Assembly (NCBI GenBank): GCA_029865665.1
Contig: JARXAV010000225.1
Span: 1 to 17,342 of the forward strand
Length of the DNA: 17,342 nucleotides
From: Flectobacillus sp.
GTDB taxonomy: Bacteria; Bacteroidota; Bacteroidia; Cytophagales; Spirosomataceae
Reading direction: 5' to 3'
Numbering within the stretch: position 1 is the first letter of the stretch; each line of letters begins with the position of its first letter. Positions 14,125-17,342 of the stretch are shown here, in pieces. The position numbers and the translations under genes were made by a program. The notes below the pieces were generated by a model. That model was not told the origin of the DNA. It saw only the letters and a list, made by a program, of their open reading frames with translations, and searched no databases.

Positions 14125-14958
14125 ATGGATTTATACAGCACCACCACCTTCAAATGCAGTAAACTCATTACGGAGCATTACAGCACGTCTTTTACGCTGG
14201 GTATCAAAACCCTGGCGAAACGATTTCACATGCCCATTTATGCCATTTATGCCTTTGTGCGTTACGCAGATGAAATTGTGGATACCTTTGAGGGAGTTGA
14301 CAAACAAGCTTTATTAACTCGTTTTAAAGAGGATACCTACCGTGCTATCCAAGAAGGTATCAGTTTAAATCCTGTTATTCACTCTTTTCAACAGGTGGTG
14401 AATGAATATAAAATTGACTCCGAACTGATAGAATCTTTCTTGAAGTCGATGGAAATGGATTTACACTTTACAGACTATACACAAGCTGGCTATGAAACCT
14501 ATATTTATGGTTCTGCCGAGGTAGTGGGTTTAATGTGTTTGCGAGTTTTTTGTGAAGGTAATTCGGAAGAATACGAACGCCTAAAAGATGATGCTCGTTT
14601 GTTGGGTTCAGCCTTTCAAAAAGTGAATTTTTTGCGAGATATAAAATCGGATTTTCAAGAACGAGGACGTACTTATTTCCCGAATGTGGACTTTAATAAC
14701 TTTACGCTTAAAGATAAAGAAGCTATTGAAGCAGACATTCAGGCAGATTTTGATGCAGGATTACGAGGTATTTTACAACTGCCACAAGGAGCAAAAGCAG
14801 GGGTTTATCTTGCCTATAAATACTATTTACGTTTGTTCGACAAAATAAAACACTGCCCAGCTTCCAAAATTAAGCAAGAACGTATTCGAGTACCCGATTT
14901 TCAAAAAATCGTGCTATTGGCTCAAACCTACTTTCAGTTTAGATTAAACACGATTTAA
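14125..14958 (+). CDS. crtB: Phytoene synthase
   Basis: A 277-residue trans-isoprenyl diphosphate synthase-fold enzyme that condenses two geranylgeranyl diphosphates to phytoene, the substrate of the upstream CrtI. The first aspartate-rich motif is YADEIVD (Asp49, Asp53), the second is LRDIKSDFQERGRTYFP (Asp172, Asp176); YIYGSAEVVGLMCLRVF (127-143) is also family-typical. A squalene/dehydrosqualene synthase is the main alternative, but the pairing with crtI favours phytoene synthase. It starts 40 bp after crtI and is the last gene of the unit; beyond it two heptamer arrays fill the gap to mntH. Confidence 0.92.
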   Translation: MDLYSTTTFKCSKLITEHYSTSFTLGIKTLAKRFHMPIYAIYAFVRYADEIVDTFEGVDKQALLTRFKEDTYRAIQEGISLNPVIHSFQQVVNEYKIDSELIESFLKSMEMDLHFTDYTQAGYETYIYGSAEVVGLMCLRVFCEGNSEEYERLKDDARLLGSAFQKVNFLRDIKSDFQERGRTYFPNVDFNNFTLKDKEAIEADIQADFDAGLRGILQLPQGAKAGVYLAYKYYLRLFDKIKHCPASKIKQERIRVPDFQKIVLLAQTYFQFRLNTI

Positions 14959-14982
14959 TGATTAATGCGTAATGGTTAATGG
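14955..14982 (+). repeat. Heptamer array TTAATGN, four units
   Basis: TAATG begins at 14956, 14963, 14970 and 14977, exactly 7 nt apart, giving TTAATGA, TTAATGC, GTAATGG, TTAATGG. The first unit overlaps the crtB stop codon. Confidence 0.75.
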
Positions 14983-15025
14983 ATAGATAGTATGATGGCA
15001 TTTATTATCTACTCGTTAGCAGTCA

Positions 15026-15053
15026 ATCCAAAATCCAGCATTCAAAATCCAAA
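15026..15053 (+). repeat. Heptamer array ATCCAAA-type, four units
   Basis: ATCCAAA, ATCCAGC, ATTCAAA and ATCCAAA lie head to tail at exact 7 nt steps, followed by ATT. It lies 43 nt downstream of the TTAATGN array and has a different unit. Confidence 0.75.
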
Positions 15054-15074
15054 ATTACCTTCCAACATCATTCC

Positions 15075-16385
15075 CTAAAAGAAGGTATCTTTCAATAAGT
15101 ATAAATTTAAGCCAATAATAATTACGGTAATCATCCACGAAGCAACTTGTAAGAAACGGGAGTTAGCAAACTCCCCTAGCTTCGATTTCTGTCCTGTAAA
15201 AACCACTAATGGCACTACCGCAAAACTTAATTGAAGCGATAAAATAACTTGACTAAGTACCAATAATTCTCCTGTTCCTTTTTCACCGTAGAGAATAGTT
15301 ACCACAAAAGCAGGTACAACCGCAAGTAAACGAGTTACCATACGGCGTATCCATGGTTTTAAGCGTAGGTTCAAAAAGCCTTCCATCACGATTTGCCCTG
15401 CTAAAGTCCCCGTTAACGTAGAGTTTTGTCCAGATGCCAACAAGGCAACTGCAAAGAAAATACTGGCGAATTTAGCTCCCAGAATTGGGTCTAATAGGTG
15501 GTAAGCGTCATTAATATCGGCTACGTCCTGATAGCCTGTTGTATGAAACGAAGCCGCAGCCATAATCAGAATAGCAGCGTTAATCAAAAAGGCCAAAGAA
15601 AGAGACACCGTAGAATCAATCGTAGCAAAACGAATCGCACTGCGTCTTCCTTCTGCATCTCGGTCATAATTTCGGGTTTGTACAATGCTTGAATGCAAGT
15701 ATAAATTATGCGGCATCACTGTTGCACCCAAAATCCCAATGGCTAAATACAGCATCGAAGGATTGGTAACGATTTCTGTCTTAGGTAATAACCCATGAAA
15801 CAATTCGCTCATAACAGGTTGAGCAACTACAAGTTCATATCCAAAACACGCCAGAATCATAAAAATTAAAGCCGCAACGATTGCTTCCAACTTCCGAAAG
15901 CCCTTTCCCTGAAAATATAATAAAACCAATACGTCTAATACGGTAATCAGTACGCCTACAGAAAGGGGTAATCCGAACAATAAATTTAAGGCAATTGCCG
16001 AACCAATTACCTCTGCCAAATCACAAGCTGCAATCGCTATTTCACAGAATAACCACAGAATAATCGTGACGGGTTCCGAATAAGCATCTCTACAAGCCTG
16101 AGCCAAATCTCTACCCGTCGCAATGCCCAATTTCAAGGCAAGGTGTTGTAATACCATCGCAAAAATATTCGATATCAGAATCACCGCCAATAAGGTATAA
16201 CCGAACTTTGCCCCTCCAGCAATGTCCGTCGCCCAGTTCCCAGGATCCATATAGCCCACAGCTACCATTAATCCTGGCCCAGAAAAAGCAAAAAGTTTAC
16301 GCCAAAAAGAAGCATTTTTGGGTACATGAATAGAGGCATTAACCTCTGGTAATGAATTCATTAATGGCTCGTTTTTCCAACTCAT
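15075..16385 (-). CDS. mntH: Nramp family manganese transporter MntH
   Basis: A protein of 436 residues (from the ATG at 16385) with about 11 membrane helices, importing Mn(II), and perhaps Fe(II), with protons across the inner membrane. Metal-site signatures are MDPGN in helix 1 (Asp47, Asn50) and MPHN in helix 6 (Met224, His226, Asn227); the methionine favours transition metals over alkaline earths. Other landmarks are GYMDPGNWATDIAGG and HNLYLHSS. The frame stays open to a TTG at 16397 that would add four residues; I prefer the ATG because the N-terminus is poorly conserved and ATG is the stronger start. It is divergent from the DtxR-family regulator gene, with a palindrome between them, so Mn-dependent repression is likely. 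Confidence 0.93.
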   Translation of the reverse strand: MSWKNEPLMNSLPEVNASIHVPKNASFWRKLFAFSGPGLMVAVGYMDPGNWATDIAGGAKFGYTLLAVILISNIFAMVLQHLALKLGIATGRDLAQACRDAYSEPVTIILWLFCEIAIAACDLAEVIGSAIALNLLFGLPLSVGVLITVLDVLVLLYFQGKGFRKLEAIVAALIFMILACFGYELVVAQPVMSELFHGLLPKTEIVTNPSMLYLAIGILGATVMPHNLYLHSSIVQTRNYDRDAEGRRSAIRFATIDSTVSLSLAFLINAAILIMAAASFHTTGYQDVADINDAYHLLDPILGAKFASIFFAVALLASGQNSTLTGTLAGQIVMEGFLNLRLKPWIRRMVTRLLAVVPAFVVTILYGEKGTGELLVLSQVILSLQLSFAVVPLVVFTGQKSKLGEFANSRFLQVASWMITVIIIGLNLYLLKDTFF

Positions 16386-16431
16386 ATCGCTACACAAAAT
16401 TTGTGATTTATCCTTTTCATATTAATTGAAA

Positions 16432-16462
16432 CAAACATAAGGGCTAATTTCTATAATTCAAA
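16432..16462 (-). promoter_or_regulatory. Promoter for mntH
   Basis: On the minus strand TTTG (16462-16459), 19 nt, TATGTTTG (16439-16432) is a full Bacteroidota consensus promoter. A second exact TAnnTTTG (TAGTTTTG, 16466-16459) overlaps the -33. Transcription would begin near 16425-16428. Confidence 0.72.
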
Positions 16463-16468
16463 ACTAAT

Positions 16469-16486
16469 TTTTAGATTAATCTAAAA
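16469..16486. promoter_or_regulatory. 18 bp palindrome, candidate MntR/DtxR operator
   Basis: TTTTAGATTAATCTAAAA is a perfect 18 bp palindrome. It lies 7 bp upstream of the mntH -33 element and about 24 bp upstream of the regulator's -7 box, over its expected -33. DtxR-family repressors bind palindromes of this size and composition. Confidence 0.72.
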
Positions 16487-16510
16487 TTATTCTTTTAGCA
16501 TTATAAAAAT

Positions 16511-16518
16511 TATCTTTG
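16511..16518 (+). promoter_or_regulatory. Likely -7 element of the DtxR-family regulator gene
   Basis: TATCTTTG, an exact TAnnTTTG, 30 nt before the ATG. The matching -33 region is overlapped by or next to the palindrome and has no clear TTTG. Confidence 0.5.
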
Positions 16519-16547
16519 TTAAAACATTAACCAATCATCCATCTTCT

Positions 16548-17207
16548 ATGGCTTCGTTTACTGAAGAAAATTATTTAAAGGTCATCTACAAACTCTCTTC
16601 CGAAACAGATAGCGAGATTAGTACGAATGCCGTTGCAGAACAAACTCAAACCAAAGCGGCTTCTGTGTCGGATATGCTTAGAAAACTATCTGAAAAAAAA
16701 CTGGTTAGCTATCAGAAATATCAAGGCGTTCGCCTAACGGCCGAGGGAGAAAAAGTAGCCCTAAAAGTAATACGAAAACATCGGCTATGGGAGGTTTTTT
16801 TAGTAGATAAATTGGGCTTCAATTGGGACGAAGTACACGATATTGCAGAAGAGTTAGAACACATTGATTCAGAAAAACTCGTAGCCAAACTGGATGAATA
16901 CTTAGGATTTCCTAGTTTTGATCCTCACGGAGATCCCATACCCGATCATCATGGAGTGATGCCAGTTCAAACTTATCAAACGTTAGCAGAAATTAAAAAA
17001 GGGGAAAAGGTAATTATGATGGGGGTTTCAGAACATTCGACGGCTTTTTTACAATACCTTGCCAAAATCAACTTAGTATTGGGTACTACCATTCAAGTGA
17101 TTGATATTAACACATTTGATAAATCACTACAAATTAAACTATTCAAAGATATAACGATATTTATTACACACGAAGTTGCTAAAAATATCCTTGTTAAAAT
17201 ACAATAA
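16548..17207 (+). CDS. mntR: DtxR/MntR family metal-dependent transcriptional regulator
   Basis: A 219-residue DtxR-family protein. The N-terminal winged helix (about 1-70) has SEISTNAVAEQTQTKAASVSDMLRKLSEKKLV as helix-turn-helix. The dimerisation and metal-binding domain (about 71-135) has RKHRLWEVFLVDKLGFNWDEVHDIAEELEHI with His78, Glu82, His97, Glu101/102 and His105, and FPSFDPHGDPIP. The C-terminal portion (about 145-219) is the FeoA/SH3-like domain. This longer form is typical for Bacteroidota. Divergent from mntH with a shared palindrome, so it most likely represses mntH when Mn is plentiful; Fe as effector cannot be excluded. ATG at 16548 gives the expected N-terminus (SFTEENYLKVIYKL). 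Confidence 0.9.
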   Translation: MASFTEENYLKVIYKLSSETDSEISTNAVAEQTQTKAASVSDMLRKLSEKKLVSYQKYQGVRLTAEGEKVALKVIRKHRLWEVFLVDKLGFNWDEVHDIAEELEHIDSEKLVAKLDEYLGFPSFDPHGDPIPDHHGVMPVQTYQTLAEIKKGEKVIMMGVSEHSTAFLQYLAKINLVLGTTIQVIDINTFDKSLQIKLFKDITIFITHEVAKNILVKIQ

Positions 17208-17241
17208 AAAAACCTAGTAAAGCCGCCACTCTACTAGGTTA
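17205..17241 (-). terminator. Terminator-like hairpin on the minus strand, next to mntR
   Basis: AACCTAGTA (17212-17220) pairs with TACTAGGTT (17233-17241) around a 12 nt loop. A-run on the plus strand side at 17208-17213 is a U-run on the minus strand, so it terminates minus-strand transcription; on the plus strand no T-run follows. It overlaps the mntR stop codon region. Confidence 0.6.
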
Positions 17242-17267
17242 AAAAGATTTGCATTACTAGAATGCCT
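17205..17267 (-). ncRNA. Candidate small RNA, about 60 nt
   Basis: On the minus strand an exact TAnnTTTG box (TAACTTTG, 17278-17271) is followed 4 nt later by a hairpin (GCATT/AATGC, 17252-17266) and then by the terminator-type hairpin and U-run at 17205-17241. Read together they outline a compact transcript with two hairpins. No TTTG lies at the -33 distance. It could instead be only the 3' end of a gene beyond the right edge. Confidence 0.3.
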
Positions 17268-17270
17268 TAC

Positions 17271-17278
17271 AAAGTTAT
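17271..17278 (-). promoter_or_regulatory. Candidate -7 element of the small RNA
   Basis: Reads TAACTTTG on the minus strand, an exact TAnnTTTG. Lacks a matching -33 TTTG, so support is partial. Confidence 0.3.
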
Positions 17279-17342
17279 AGGAGAATTTTAATATTCATAT
17301 CATTTCATATTATTTCCATAGCTTTTTTACATAAAAGCAAAA

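Noticed and set aside
15056..15087. TACCTTC/GAAGGTA stem overlapping the end of mntH
   Set aside because: An 18 nt loop, overlap with the coding end and only a broken T-rich stretch after it make a mntH terminator possible but not supported enough to list.
1..17342. Mobile element, prophage or CRISPR array
   Set aside because: No transposase, integrase, terminal inverted repeats, cas genes or regularly spaced long repeats are seen; the only periodic repeats are the short heptamer arrays.

Overview
The window looks like chromosomal DNA from a Bacteroidota bacterium, most likely of the order Cytophagales. Evidence: low GC content; promoters of the Bacteroidota type (TTTG, 18-19 nt, TAnnTTTG) with no Shine-Dalgarno dependence; families largely typical of this phylum (DUF2480, a membrane-anchored MutS-like ATPase, an M61 peptidase); and an ECF sigma factor beside crtI-crtB. 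The genus cannot be fixed from the sequence. No rRNA, tRNA, insertion sequence, prophage or CRISPR array was seen.

Layout. Positions 1-1893 (minus strand) hold an M61-type peptidase followed 4 bp later by an endonuclease V-like gene that runs off the left edge. A 545 bp gap follows, containing a small GC-richer patch and a strong promoter with a long, foldable leader for rpmH. Then rpmH and rnpA (plus strand) are separated by a degenerate heptamer array. Next come a two-gene PIN-type toxin-antitoxin pair, a secreted S41 (CtpA-like) protease with a clear terminator, tsaB (t6A tRNA modification), a family 2 glycosyltransferase, a DUF5672 protein and a DUF2480 protein. A bidirectional terminator at about 8970-9013 separates these from two minus-strand genes, an HNH endonuclease and a membrane-anchored MutS-like ATPase.

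The right third is the regulatory and accessory part. An ECF sigma factor without an adjacent anti-sigma gene lies upstream of crtI-crtB, which make phytoene and desaturate it. Both upstream regions carry repeated short motifs that could be operator sites. After crtB, two further heptamer arrays fill a gap between convergent genes. Then mntH (Nramp Mn transporter, minus strand) and an mntR-like DtxR-family regulator (plus strand) diverge from a region with a perfect 18 bp palindrome, a classic metal-regulated pair. To the right of mntR, a minus-strand promoter-like box, two hairpins and a U-tract outline a possible small RNA of about 60 nt.

The least explained signals are: the cyanobacteria-like heptamer arrays (three places), the structured rpmH leader, the repeated elements around the sigma factor/crtI region, and the putative small RNA next to mntR. 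None of these has been tested; all rest on reading the sequence by eye.
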